Notes: generated by a model from the sequence alone, not told the origin. A stretch of DNA of 45,726 nucleotides from Clostridiales bacterium (GCA_020859995.1 JAJBVE010000055.1:1-45726); one strand, 5' to 3'; positions 17,209 to 25,993 are shown, counted from the stretch's first letter. Translations and numbers: made by a program.

Positions 17209-18399
17209 TTAATTGTTCTTCACAAATTCTCTGTACTCATCTCTTATGATTGAGTATGAAATTAAATTCGCAATAACTTCTATAACCTCCGGATCATCCA
17301 ATCGCCACAAGCGGTCATTTACAAGACTTCCTAAATAAAACCTGTTCCCACGAATAATTTTAGGGTATCGACTATCAACAAACATCCTCAGCTCATCTAT
17401 CTTTCCGCTGCCTTTATTTCCGATAGCTATCTTGCCGTGATGATAAAAATCAACCCTGTTTCCCATACAGATAAGATTATCATCTACAACAAGCTGCAGA
17501 GCATGATGAGCTTCTTTCTCATCATCATGAGCAACAGATATACAGGTTTTTACATGATCCGGTTTATTGGTTCTGATATAGGTTGACATTCCAATGGAGA
17601 AAAACTCTGTTGTTCCATCAACATCCACCAAGAAGGAACGATATGGTCCAAAAAACTGACCCCCGCCTGCATTGCCATATGTTACCATCCTTATTCCATA
17701 GTCCTCAATCAGCTTAAACAGACCATAGTCCCCTGTGGGCATTTTAACTCTGGTATCAAACAGCCCTTCCATCAAATTAAATGTAGCACACGCTAAGTTC
17801 ATTGGTGTCTGCTTGCTTATATACTCTCCAAAATAGTCTTCTTCGTATGATGCAAATTCTTCCTCCAATTCTTTTTGGATATCCTCAAACTTTATTCTGG
17901 GAGGCAGTTCTTCAAGGGGCATTTCTTTGTACGTATCTGAAAGAATGTCATTGTACGACGGCAGAGACTCGATAACCATATAATTATCAGATTTCGGGTT
18001 ATATCTAATAGATATCTTTTCCTCACCGTTGGTCAACAGTGCATAGTCCACTCCTATCGCATCACAATAACCCATAAGCTGCTCCAAAGCCTTTTCATCA
18101 AGTCTAACATCTGGTGCTTTGCACTCAACAATAGCCACCGGTGCCAGCTTATCATCGGTATCCAGCTTATGTATGATTATATCTGCACGCTTTTTCGACT
18201 TAATCCCATAGTGTGACAGATGTTCTTCAACCAGAAGCATTTGCTTCGGAACATGAACCTCGTTTACAAGATAGCTTATAACCGTCTGCCGAACCGTTTC
18301 CTCTGGTGTAATATAAATTAATTTCTGCCTTATTGGGTCTAAATAGCAGTCGCGTCCATTTCTTTTATATATTGGTGGCAATTCAATGTTATTTTCCAC
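17209..18399 (-). CDS. HsdR N-terminal-type PD-(D/E)XK protein (moron)
   Basis: A 396-aa protein whose first about 150 residues are the nuclease-type N-terminal domain of type I restriction HsdR subunits. The motif set is complete: PEETVRQ with Glu34, RAD with Asp73, ECK with Glu92 and Lys94, and the QLMGYCDA helix with Gln107. There is no helicase domain. The remaining 240 residues are a second, unrecognised domain (GNAGGGQFFGPYRSFLVD, then a stretch with HHGKIAIGNKGSG). The gene is AT-rich, has its own promoter with a dyad and two terminators, and sits between the tail chaperone and tape measure, which are normally adjacent. A role in superinfection immunity is plausible but inferred. Confidence 0.85.
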   Translation of the reverse strand: MENNIELPPIYKRNGRDCYLDPIRQKLIYITPEETVRQTVISYLVNEVHVPKQMLLVEEHLSHYGIKSKKRADIIIHKLDTDDKLAPVAIVECKAPDVRLDEKALEQLMGYCDAIGVDYALLTNGEEKISIRYNPKSDNYMVIESLPSYNDILSDTYKEMPLEELPPRIKFEDIQKELEEEFASYEEDYFGEYISKQTPMNLACATFNLMEGLFDTRVKMPTGDYGLFKLIEDYGIRMVTYGNAGGGQFFGPYRSFLVDVDGTTEFFSIGMSTYIRTNKPDHVKTCISVAHDDEKEAHHALQLVVDDNLICMGNRVDFYHHGKIAIGNKGSGKIDELRMFVDSRYPKIIRGNRFYLGSLVNDRLWRLDDPEVIEVIANLISYSIIRDEYREFVKNN

Positions 18400-18434
18400 A
18401 GTGACATCCTTCTCAGCTAAAGTATTCCGTATCC

Positions 18435-18476
18435 GGTTGCTTTAAAGTATATCCGAAGACAATCCTCAAAGCAACC
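18435..18476 (-). promoter_or_regulatory. Promoter and dyad operator of the HsdR-N moron
   Basis: Minus-strand TTGCTT (18474-18469) and TATACT (18451-18446) are separated by exactly 17 bases. A perfect 9-bp inverted repeat, GGTTGCTTT/AAAGCAACC, frames the promoter: one arm covers the -35, the other lies just downstream of the -10. The arrangement suggests repression by a looped or dimeric regulator. Confidence 0.75.
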
Positions 18477-18502
18477 AGAAAATGACAAATACTTAACAGC
18501 TC

Positions 18503-19053
18503 TTAAAAGACATCCATGTCATGTTGGTCAGCCAGTCTTACGTTCTTCCATCCTGAATATGAGTCATTCCCACTCTCTACATACATATCATTCACAAGCC
18601 CGATGGTCAGCAAATCCAAATCCCTTATGCTGATACCAAGCTGCACACAACGCAAAAGAAAGAGTGGGGTTGTCATTTCCCGCTCACTTTTGCGAAGTTT
18701 TTTTTAGACTCAACATCCGACTGGATGTTTAAGCCCCACAGCTTAATAATTTCCGGCAGCACCTGGTAGATGGAGAAGGTGTTAAACTCATCCAGCCATT
18801 CCTCTGGTGAATCGGGAACCTTGTCCGGCTCCGCGTGCTTTGCCATGATGTAGGCGATGTTCTCAAACATCTCCAGAGAGAACAGGTCAAGATTTGACTG
18901 CCCCTCATCGGAGTTCCCCACAGCCTGCTCCAGGTTGCGCAGGTCTTTATAAATGTCTCTCTGGAACTTCAGACGGTAAATACGGGGAATAGCCGCGCTT
19001 GCCTTGAACACGACATCCTTCCCGTCAATCTGTACTGTTTTCTTTAATCCCAT
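18503..19053 (-). CDS. Tail assembly chaperone, frameshifted G/GT-type pair
   Basis: The zero-frame product is 126 aa (stop at 18673) and begins GLKKTVQIDGKDVVFKASAA, typical of tail assembly chaperones. A -1 shift near its end joins a second frame of about 60 residues (TTPLFLLRCVQLGISIRDLD, then GLVNDMYVESGND) that runs to 18503. That second frame lacks its own ribosome site and matches the usual T-part in this phage family. The short and fused products are both needed, in a set ratio, to load the tape measure for tail assembly. The ATG follows GGGAGATAATCATC. Confidence 0.85.
18697..18703 (-). promoter_or_regulatory. Slippery heptamer for programmed -1 frameshift
   Basis: The minus strand has eight A then C, giving A AAA AAC in the zero frame (codons AAA AAA AAC), a classic X XXY YYZ slip site. 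It lies ten codons before the zero-frame stop. The -1 frame from here is open for about 65 codons. Confidence 0.85.
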
Positions 19054-19088
19054 GATGATTATCTCCCTTCATTCAGGTAAGCGGCACC

Positions 19089-19676
19089 TTAAGCAGTGCC
19101 GCTGTCGTCAGTCGTGGTGGACGGGATGTAAACCGCATCGTACCAGGCATCATAGGCCGTGGTATTTGTGGTGTTGCCGGTCTTGGCCTTGACCATACCA
19201 TCAGAAAGCGGGGTAGCCTTGATGGACAGGGTTTCCGTCTGTACCTCCTTGGTATCCTCGTTCGTCTGGCCCTCAATCTTCGGACGGGAAGCGGAGCAGT
19301 TATACAGGACGTGCCTGATGTGCTTCTGGTCGCCGTCAAACTCAAAGAGCAGGGCAAACGACTCCAGCTCCACCTCGGAATTCTCCACCAGCACGCCGTT
19401 GTCATCCAGCGTCTCCTTTAAGATGTCAGTGCGGAAAGACTCCGGAATCAGCGCAAGCTCCAGGTCCCCTTCGTAGCCCATGTTATTATTGATGACATAG
19501 TAGGCAATGCCGTCAGCATAGAAATTCTCCGGCTCGCCGTTTGCGTCCAGAGAAAGCGAAACCGCACCAGGCAGCGCCACCGGAGTGCCATAGGTCGCGT
19601 TCCCGTCATCATCCAGCGTCAGCTTCGCGTAGTGCGCGTTTTTCAGGTTAAACTTAACCTTGTTATTGTCAGCCAT
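19089..19676 (-). CDS. Major tail protein
   Basis: A 195-aa protein forming the tail tube. It begins with the family-typical NLKNAHYAKLTLDDDGNATY and continues with a beta-rich core, including GEPENFYADGIAYYV, ELALIPESFRTDIL and LLFEFDGDQKHIRHVLYNCS. A Thr/Ser-rich tail ends the protein. It lies between the tail chaperone and the tail-terminator-like gene, as expected for the module. The ATG is just two bases after the upstream gene's stop. Confidence 0.9.
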   Translation of the reverse strand: MADNNKVKFNLKNAHYAKLTLDDDGNATYGTPVALPGAVSLSLDANGEPENFYADGIAYYVINNNMGYEGDLELALIPESFRTDILKETLDDNGVLVENSEVELESFALLFEFDGDQKHIRHVLYNCSASRPKIEGQTNEDTKEVQTETLSIKATPLSDGMVKAKTGNTTNTTAYDAWYDAVYIPSTTTDDSGTA

Positions 19677-19678
19677 TC

Positions 19679-19996
19679 TTATACCTCCATTTCATAGAGC
19701 ACTTCGTACAGACGCTCACTTTCAATCCATACTTCGCTCTTGTTATAATAAATTCCGTACTCCGTGAGTACCGTTTCCACCTGAACCTCCAGGTCGGGGT
19801 CTTTCTTATCCGTATACAACTCGATGTGCAGGACGTTCACGCTAAAATACACGATACCGTCCGCCGCAAAGTTGTCCGCATTCGGATAGAGGAAAACAAT
19901 AAAAGGCGGATCAGGTGACTCGCCCTCTGCGAAATGATGGTAGGCGCTCGGAAGACCGATGGACTCCACCATTTCTTTTACTTCTGCGTGTGTCAT
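19679..19996 (-). CDS. Tail terminator-like/tail completion protein
   Basis: A 105-aa protein between the gp10-like and major tail genes, the usual place of the tail terminator. Its content (DPPFIVFLYPNADNFAADGI, then a beta-rich ELYTDKKDPDLEVQVE) matches the small proteins found there in Clostridia siphophages. The ATG overlaps the stop of the upstream gene by one base. The assignment rests on order and size more than on a motif. Confidence 0.7.
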   Translation of the reverse strand: MTHAEVKEMVESIGLPSAYHHFAEGESPDPPFIVFLYPNADNFAADGIVYFSVNVLHIELYTDKKDPDLEVQVETVLTEYGIYYNKSEVWIESERLYEVLYEMEV

Positions 19997-20376
19997 TATG
20001 ATAATCCCTTCTTTAATTCAGACTCCAGCTTCTCCAGACCTTTCTCCTCTGCAGGAGCGATATGAGGATAAGCTTTCGCCCGTCCGCCATTCCGGAGTGC
20101 GTGGCCATGCTCCAAGAGATGAGCCAGCTGATACTTTGTTTTGGAATACACCACAACCTCCATCGACTGCGATGTCTCCTTGACCTTCTTCACAGCCCAG
20201 CTTTTCGCGTATGCTCCGGTATCCTTGGGAGCAGTAGACTCGATTTCCTTCTTGACCGTCTTCCCGGCAGTCTGTACCGCCTTTTTCATTTCATCGGCGG
20301 CAAGGTCAGCATACTCCGTCAGACTCTCCATGACAGCGGATGCCATCTCATTAATCGTTACTCTGTCTGAAGCCAT
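19996..20376 (-). CDS. HK97 gp10-type head-tail/tail component
   Basis: A 126-aa basic protein with the HK97-gp10-like pattern: an N-terminal helix, the signature APKDTGAYAKSWAVKK near residues 52-67, and the HLLEHGHALRNGG stretch followed by PHIAPAEEKG. It joins the neck to the tail. The start at MASDRV is chosen because GTGAGG is eight bases upstream; an ATG two codons earlier is too close to that site. Confidence 0.85.
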   Translation of the reverse strand: MASDRVTINEMASAVMESLTEYADLAADEMKKAVQTAGKTVKKEIESTAPKDTGAYAKSWAVKKVKETSQSMEVVVYSKTKYQLAHLLEHGHALRNGGRAKAYPHIAPAEEKGLEKLESELKKGLS

Positions 20377-20378
20377 TG

Positions 20379-20720
20379 TCATCGCCTCACTTTCTCGCAT
20401 CTAAATTTCAGCGATTTCCGTTTGAAATTCATGTGGTCAACCGAGAGGATGTTGTAAATATCGTCTCCGAAGATAACCCTGTACTCCGTGCTGTTAATCA
20501 CGGATGCAGCTTTGCAATACCTTATGGAGAAGCTTATACCGGAGTGGTCGGTCGTGGTTGCCGCCGTCTCGCCCTCCGTAGATTTCACGCTGTCCTCGCC
20601 GCTGACTGTGGCAAAGCAGGAGTAGTAGTCTGTCCAGTCATTTGTGTGGTTCCCGATATCATCCGTCACCACTTCATGCTTCTGGAATGTTATCTGAGTA
20701 TTTAACAGTGCCACTTCCAT
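20379..20720 (-). CDS. Phage head closure/head-tail adaptor protein
   Basis: A 113-aa protein of the head-closure (SPP1 gp16-like) type. QITFQKHEVVTDDIGNHTND at the N-terminus and the closing YRVIFGDDIYNILSVDHMNF are the typical start and end of this fold. Its ATG overlaps the stop of the upstream connector by one base. Confidence 0.8.
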   Translation of the reverse strand: MEVALLNTQITFQKHEVVTDDIGNHTNDWTDYYSCFATVSGEDSVKSTEGETAATTTDHSGISFSIRYCKAASVINSTEYRVIFGDDIYNILSVDHMNFKRKSLKFRCEKVRR

Positions 20721-20995
20721 CAGAATCCCTCCTCCCGCTGTCCAAACAGGAGCGCACGGAGCGTCAGCGTCAGAGCATGATGGTCAGCTTCCTCACGATG
20801 CTCATAAAGGTAGGCCACCGTGAACATAACCGCGATTTTGCCGTTTTCCGCTTCTGCCAGAACTGACTCGTCATCCGTGCGGATGATGTCCATGCATGTC
20901 CGGGTGGCAGAGGAAATCAGCGCCTCAATCAACGTATCATCGTCATCAAAGTCCACACGCAAGTAATTCTTCATCTCATCAACTGTCAAATCCAC
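20720..20995 (-). CDS. Head-tail connector (gp6/gp15-like)
   Basis: A 91-aa helical protein. VDEMKNYLRVDFDDDDTLIE at the N-terminus followed by a helical VAYLYEHREEA is the standard pattern of phage DNA-packaging/connector proteins that add a ring below the portal. It follows the capsid gene after an 83-base gap with a strong hairpin. Confidence 0.88.
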   Translation of the reverse strand: MDLTVDEMKNYLRVDFDDDDTLIEALISSATRTCMDIIRTDDESVLAEAENGKIAVMFTVAYLYEHREEADHHALTLTLRALLFGQREEGF

Positions 20996-21020
20996 AGTGT
21001 CACCTCCAAACCAGATCTAG

Positions 21021-21049
21021 CAGGAGCAGAGTGGTAAGCCCTGCTCCTG
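21021..21049. other. Perfect hairpin after the capsid gene
   Basis: CAGGAGCAG (21021) and CTGCTCCTG (21041) form a perfect 9-bp stem with an 11-base loop. No U-tract follows on the minus strand, so it is more likely an mRNA-stability or processing element that favours capsid mRNA than a full terminator. Confidence 0.6.
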
Positions 21050-21078
21050 TGTTAATCAGTTACTGTTCCCGGTCAGCC

Positions 21079-22230
21079 TCACGCACCGATTTTCAGCACC
21101 TGAACCGCCTCCGGCAGCACAAGCTTGCCATCCACGCGCTCCTTTGCCACATAGCCAATCATGCCGTTGCCAGCAAAGAGTTCACGCAGCTCCGCAAACG
21201 AGCGGGTGCCACGGTCGCCGATGTTGTAGTACTTATAATCACCGAACGCGATGCCGTCAGCCGGAGCATATGCGGAAGTGTACACCTTGTAGCCAAGGAT
21301 ACGGTCCGGCTCCCCTGCCTGGTAGCTCGGCTGCCAGATATAGGCTCCGTTGTTGTCCTTCAACTGGCGCACCGCCGCGATGGTAGCGTCGTTCATGATG
21401 AAGGAAGCGTTCTTGCGGTACGGACGCTTCAGACCGTAAATCAGGCTGATCAGGCTGTCGGAATCCACAGCCGCTACAGTGTCAAACACAGTCGCGGAAG
21501 TAAACAAACCTGTCGGCTTGCCGGAGCCGTCACCGTTTAAGAAAGCGTCCTCCTCGGCATTTGCCAGAGCCTTGCCAAACTGGGTGGTGATGTAGTTCTC
21601 CAGACCAAAGGCATTGTCGTAAAGCAGCTCCTCGGTAACCTTTACAGCCACATGGAGCTTGTAAGCATCCAGCGTCACCTGGTCAAAGGTCGCGTCTCCC
21701 CAGGTCAGCTCACCGCCTTCCTCAATCCACGCCGCTGCCGGCTTGTTTGCCGTCAGATTGATACGGTGCAGGCCGCTGGTTGTGATGATAGTGGAAAGGC
21801 CACGCATGATGTTCTCCTCATCGAGAGTGTCAATCAGACGCTTATCCCATTCCTCCGGCACCAGATAACCGCCGTCAGCGTCAACACCCTCGCTGAGGTA
21901 ATTGCTCACGTTCTTAAAGTTCGAACGCAGAGCCGCAAGCGCCGCCTGACGGTACTCATCGCTTGCCCTGCCGGACTTTGCCTTATCCTTGCCTCCCGGC
22001 TGGCCGGTAATCGGGTTGGAAGTCGGCTGGGAGAGTTGCTTCTCAATCTCAGCCGCCCTTTCCAGACGGGAGATTTCCTTGCCCAGGTCATTGATTTCGG
22101 TCTCCATCTTATCGTAAGCAGCTGCGTCCTCTGCGGAAAGCGTGCCGTTCGCGTTACGATGGGAGTCCAGGAATGCCTTTGCGCCATTCCATACAGTGTT
22201 TCTCTTTTCACGTAATTCCTGAATAGTCAT
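21079..22230 (-). CDS. HK97-type major capsid protein
   Basis: A 383-aa capsid protein. Residues about 1-95 are a coiled-coil scaffold (delta) domain (LREKRNTVWNGAKAFLDSHR, then EISRLERAAEIEKQL). The capsid proper follows with GGYLVPEEWDKRLIDTLDEE, AAWIEEGGELTWGD and GLENYITTQFGKALANAEED, all typical of HK97-like shells. The adjacent ClpP-like protease probably cleaves the N-terminal domain near residue 90-100 during maturation. The ATG follows AAGGAGGATTTTTATC. Confidence 0.95.
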   Translation of the reverse strand: MTIQELREKRNTVWNGAKAFLDSHRNANGTLSAEDAAAYDKMETEINDLGKEISRLERAAEIEKQLSQPTSNPITGQPGGKDKAKSGRASDEYRQAALAALRSNFKNVSNYLSEGVDADGGYLVPEEWDKRLIDTLDEENIMRGLSTIITTSGLHRINLTANKPAAAWIEEGGELTWGDATFDQVTLDAYKLHVAVKVTEELLYDNAFGLENYITTQFGKALANAEEDAFLNGDGSGKPTGLFTSATVFDTVAAVDSDSLISLIYGLKRPYRKNASFIMNDATIAAVRQLKDNNGAYIWQPSYQAGEPDRILGYKVYTSAYAPADGIAFGDYKYYNIGDRGTRSFAELRELFAGNGMIGYVAKERVDGKLVLPEAVQVLKIGA

Positions 22231-22244
22231 GATAAAAATCCTCC

Positions 22245-23000
22245 TTAAAAATGATTTTTGATTAAATTGAGCCGCTCAAGCAGGTCATCCGCCTTGCGGC
22301 CAGTGTCAGTAACAGGTTCAGCAGCAGGTTTCTCAATCTTACAGTGCTGCGCCAGCTTCTCCATAAGGGAGTTGGTGACGCTCGCCCTTGAATACACCAT
22401 GCTTACCTGCGGAACATCAATGTCCTCCGCGTCAGAGCGTTTCATAATCTCATCCGCAAAGCCCATCTCCACAGCGCTGTTGGCATCCATCCATGTTTCA
22501 GCATCCATCAGATGAGAAATCTTCGTGCGCGACAGTCCCGTTTTGATTTCATAGGCGTTCATGATGCTTTCCTTCACCTCATCCAGCATGGCGATTGCCT
22601 TCTGCATTTCAGCGGAATTGCCCATCGCGATGGTCGCGGGGTTATGGATCATCATCATTGATACCGGCGATACCAGCACCTTCGTTCCTGCCATCGCAAT
22701 CACGCTGGCAGCGGAAGCAGCAAGGCCGTCAATTTTTACAGTGACGTTGCCCTTGTAATCCATGAGCATGTTGTAAATCTGGGCCGCTGCCACGCAGTCG
22801 CCGCCGGGTGAATTAATCCAGACTGTGATGTCGCCATCACCAGCATTCAACTCATCCTTAAAAAGCTGGGGAGTGACATCATCGTCAAACCAGCTTTCGT
22901 CCGCGATGGTTCCGTTCAGATACAGCGTCCTCTCCTGAGCCGGAGTTTCCGCTGCCTGACCCGTCACCGTCCGGGTCTTCCAGTTCCAAAACTTCTTCAT
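22245..23000 (-). CDS. ClpP-like head maturation protease
   Basis: A 251-aa serine protease of the ClpP/S14 type that processes the capsid precursor. Catalytic Ser96 is in GLAASAASV, His119 in MMIHNPA, and VWINSPGGDC is the oxyanion-side strand. The start chosen is the ATG of MKKFWNWK. It makes the gene overlap the 3' end of the portal gene by 116 bases in another frame, a long overlap even for a phage. Confidence 0.93.
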   Translation of the reverse strand: MKKFWNWKTRTVTGQAAETPAQERTLYLNGTIADESWFDDDVTPQLFKDELNAGDGDITVWINSPGGDCVAAAQIYNMLMDYKGNVTVKIDGLAASAASVIAMAGTKVLVSPVSMMMIHNPATIAMGNSAEMQKAIAMLDEVKESIMNAYEIKTGLSRTKISHLMDAETWMDANSAVEMGFADEIMKRSDAEDIDVPQVSMVYSRASVTNSLMEKLAQHCKIEKPAAEPVTDTGRKADDLLERLNLIKNHF

Positions 23001-24246
23001 CGTCCTCGTTCTCCTTTCCAGCCTCTGCCGCAAAAATGCCCGCGTCAGCCAGCTTAGTCATATTTCCATTTATTAGATACAAATCGCCGCCGTCCTTTTC
23101 AGGAATACGGTCGAGGTTCTCAAGCTCACGGATATCATTGGCGCTCATCCAGCCGTTCTGCCTTGCCGTGGCATAGCCGTTCATCCGGCTCTGGTAATCA
23201 CCGCGAAGCAGGCCGTCCACATTAAACTTTACGAAATAATCCTTACGCTCATTCTCATTTAAGAGCACCCTGTGGATGCCCTGTTCCCAGCGAACCAGCC
23301 ACGGTTGCAGAGAGTAGGTCACAAACTCCAGCGACTGCTGCTCAATGTTGGAAAAGGTCGAATGCTCCAGGTCTCCAATCAGATGCGGCGGCACGCGGAA
23401 AATCCTCGCAATCTCATCTATCTGAAATTTACGGGTATCCAGAAACTGTGCCTCATCCGGGTTGATGGAAATAGGCGTGTATTTCATGCCCTCCTCCAAA
23501 ACTGCTACCTTATTGGAGTTGCTGCTTCCTCCGAAGCCCTTATTCCATGCCTCGCGCACCTTGTCTGGGTCTTTGACCGTTCCCGGATACTCCAGGATGC
23601 CGCCCGGCGTCGCGCCGTTCGCAAAAAATTTCGCGCCGTATTCCTCCGTGGCAATGGTCAGACCCACAGCATTCTTAGCCACCGCGATTGGGCTGTATCC
23701 CACAAGTCCGTCATAGCCAAGACCAGGGATGTGCAAGACTTCCGATGGTTTCAGAATGGTTTTCTTTATCTGAGGGGCATCATCATCGCTGAGTGTGTAT
23801 TCGTAATAGAGCCGCCCATGCTCATCCCTGTCAACCCTCATACGGTTTGGCATAAGCGGATAGAGTGCAACCACCTCGCCCTTGCCGTTCCGGATAATCT
23901 GTGCGTAGGCATTGCCCCACAGCAGGATGTGCGTCATAAGCGTCTCCCGGAAGACGAAAGAACTCATCTCCGGATTCGGCTCATCATGAAGCAGAAAATA
24001 CAGCGGATGATCCGCCGCCTTTTCCTTGCTCCCTTCACCTGTGTATCGGTACAAGTGGAGTGGCAGCTGAGCCACCGCCTCCGCAAGAACTCTTACACAG
24101 GCATACACCGCAGCCACCTGCATCGCCGACCGCTCGGACACCAGCTTGTTTGATGAGGAGTTACCGAAGTAAAACCTCCACGCACTCCCTGCCGTACTGT
24201 CGGTGGGCTTATCCCTTGACCTGAATAATCCTGATAAAATACCCAT
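22885..24246 (-). CDS. Portal protein (HK97 type)
   Basis: A 453-aa portal protein. It opens GILSGLFRSRDKP, then AVYACVRVLAEAVAQLPLHLY and GNAYAQIIRNGKGEVVALYP, and contains IARIFRVPPHLIGDLEHSTF in the stem/clip region, all typical of HK97-type portals. The ATG at 24246 is chosen because AGGAAGGAG is well spaced; a GTG three codons earlier is too close. The acidic C-terminus (DEEVLELEDPDGDGSGSG) lies in the overlap with the protease gene. Confidence 0.95.
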   Translation of the reverse strand: MGILSGLFRSRDKPTDSTAGSAWRFYFGNSSSNKLVSERSAMQVAAVYACVRVLAEAVAQLPLHLYRYTGEGSKEKAADHPLYFLLHDEPNPEMSSFVFRETLMTHILLWGNAYAQIIRNGKGEVVALYPLMPNRMRVDRDEHGRLYYEYTLSDDDAPQIKKTILKPSEVLHIPGLGYDGLVGYSPIAVAKNAVGLTIATEEYGAKFFANGATPGGILEYPGTVKDPDKVREAWNKGFGGSSNSNKVAVLEEGMKYTPISINPDEAQFLDTRKFQIDEIARIFRVPPHLIGDLEHSTFSNIEQQSLEFVTYSLQPWLVRWEQGIHRVLLNENERKDYFVKFNVDGLLRGDYQSRMNGYATARQNGWMSANDIRELENLDRIPEKDGGDLYLINGNMTKLADAGIFAAEAGKENEDDEEVLELEDPDGDGSGSGNSGSGEDAVSERNHRGRKLV

Positions 24247-24280
24247 AATCGTCACGCTCCTTCCTGACGCTCAAAATAAA

Positions 24281-24307
24281 GCAAAAGAAAACACCGCCGT
24301 AGCGATG
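24281..24307 (-). terminator. Weak terminator between large terminase and portal
   Basis: Minus-strand CATCGC pairs with GCGGTG around TACG, with one G-U pair, followed by TTTTCTTTTGC. The stem is short, so it may be only partly efficient. Confidence 0.5.
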
Positions 24308-24338
24308 CGATTTTTGTTTCTGTCTTTATTGTTTTCTC

Positions 24339-25940
24339 TCAAATGAAGAGAATTCCACGATGGTTATACACAGAGTCGGCAGGATTTGCACCACATCGGA
24401 TGGCACGGTCGAGTCCCATGATGGTCGCCACCGCACCGTCAATCTTTTCTGTTGACTTCTCCTTGTCAGCTTTGATGTTCCCGGCAGGGTCTGTACGGAT
24501 GAAGATGTTATCCATCATCCAGCGCAGCACCGGATGACCGCCGTGCGCGATTTTCTGCTCCAGCGTCAACTTCATAAGCTCTTTCGTCGGCGGAGACATA
24601 TCCTTAAAGCCCTGACCAAAGGGGACTACTGTGAAGCCCATGCCCTCAAGGTTCTGCACCATCTGGACGGCTCCCCACCGGTCAAAGGCAATCTCCCGGA
24701 TGTTGTACCGCTCACCGAGGCGCTCGATGAATTTCTCGATGTAGCCGTAATGAACGACATTTCCTTCCGTGGTTTCCAAAAATCCCTGCCGCTCCCATAC
24801 GTCGTATGGCACGTGGTCACGCTTAACTCTCAAGTCGAGTGTGTCCTCCGGTATCCAGAAGTAAGGGAGAACCACATATTTGTCATCCTCGTCCAGCGGA
24901 GGAAACACCAGCACAAAGGCTGTGATATCCGTAGTGGAGGATAAGTCCAGACCACCATAACAGACACGGCCTTCCAATTCCTCCGGGTCTACATTAAACG
25001 CGCAGGCGTCCCATTTCTCCATCGGCATCCATCGCACCGCCTGTTTGACCCACTGGTTTAAGCGGAGCTGCCGGAAAGAGTTCTCTTCGCCAGGGTTCTG
25101 ACGCGCCGACTCGCACGCAGCCTTTACCTTATCCACTCCAACCGTGATACCAAGCGATGGATTTGCTTTCTTCCAGACCTTGGGGTCTGTCCAGTCCTCA
25201 GTTTCATCAGCTCCGTAAATCACAGGGTAAAAGGTCGGGTCTATCTTCCGGCCTTCGAGGATGTCCTTCGCCTTCTGGTGTGTCTCGTAGCAGATCGAGT
25301 TCGTATCTGTCCCCGCTGTCGTGATCAGGAAATAGAGTGGCTGCATTCTGGCATCGCCGGAACCCTTTGTCATGACATCAAACAGCTTCCTGTTTGGCTG
25401 CGTATGAAGCTCATCAAAGACCACGCCGTGGATGTTAAATCCGTGCTTAGAATAGGCCTCGGCGGATAATACCTGATAGAAGCTGTTGGTCGGCTGGTAG
25501 ATAATCCGTTTCTGTGAAGCAAGGATTTTCACTCGCTTTGAAAGGGCCGGACACATCCGCACCATATCCGCCGCCACATCAAAAACAATAGTGGCCTGCT
25601 GCCGGTCAGCGGCACAGCCATACACCTCGGCGCGTTCCTCGCCGTCACCGCAGGTCAAAAGCAGCGCGACCGCTGCCGCAAGCTCCGACTTACCTTGTTT
25701 TTTCGGTATCTCGATGTATGCCGTATTAAACTGCCTGTACCCGTTTGGCTTTAAAATGCCAAACAGGTCTCGGATAATCCGCTCCTGCCAGTCTATCAGT
25801 TCAAACGGCTTGCCTGCCCATGTGCCTTTTGTGTGGCACAGACACTCGATAAAGCTCACCGCATAATCGGCGGCATCCTTATCATATACAGAGTCCTTTG
25901 CCTTGAATTTTGTAGGGCTGTATTTCTTTAACTTCCGCAA
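24339..25940 (-). CDS. Terminase large subunit
   Basis: A 533-aa packaging motor. The ATPase domain has the Walker A-like EIPKKQGKS (residues 77-85) and Walker B GVVFDELH. The nuclease domain has YGGLDLSSTTDI, IREIAFDRWGAVQM and a late acidic site near KSTEKIDGAVA. The start is a TTG after GGAGGCGGTGACAT. It is separated from the small terminase by a 4.8-kb accessory cassette and preceded by a strong terminator. Confidence 0.96.
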   Translation of the reverse strand: MRKLKKYSPTKFKAKDSVYDKDAADYAVSFIECLCHTKGTWAGKPFELIDWQERIIRDLFGILKPNGYRQFNTAYIEIPKKQGKSELAAAVALLLTCGDGEERAEVYGCAADRQQATIVFDVAADMVRMCPALSKRVKILASQKRIIYQPTNSFYQVLSAEAYSKHGFNIHGVVFDELHTQPNRKLFDVMTKGSGDARMQPLYFLITTAGTDTNSICYETHQKAKDILEGRKIDPTFYPVIYGADETEDWTDPKVWKKANPSLGITVGVDKVKAACESARQNPGEENSFRQLRLNQWVKQAVRWMPMEKWDACAFNVDPEELEGRVCYGGLDLSSTTDITAFVLVFPPLDEDDKYVVLPYFWIPEDTLDLRVKRDHVPYDVWERQGFLETTEGNVVHYGYIEKFIERLGERYNIREIAFDRWGAVQMVQNLEGMGFTVVPFGQGFKDMSPPTKELMKLTLEQKIAHGGHPVLRWMMDNIFIRTDPAGNIKADKEKSTEKIDGAVATIMGLDRAIRCGANPADSVYNHRGILFI

Positions 25941-25970
25941 ATGTCACCGCCTCCTATATTTATCCCAACG

Positions 25971-25993
25971 AAAAACAGAGCCGTGTGGCCCTG
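25971..25993 (-). terminator. Terminator closing the accessory cassette
   Basis: Minus-strand CAGGGCC and GGCTCTG (one G-U pair) enclose ACAC and are followed by TTTTT. It lies between the zinc-ribbon gene and the large terminase, so late transcription must read through it. Confidence 0.8.

Noticed and set aside
16463-17212. Long + strand open frame of about 250 codons opposite the tape measure
   Set aside because: It is Ser/Ala/Val-biased, lacks a ribosome site and mirrors the codon use of the real tape measure gene; the same holds for the + strand frames at 14831-15193 and 15983-16198.
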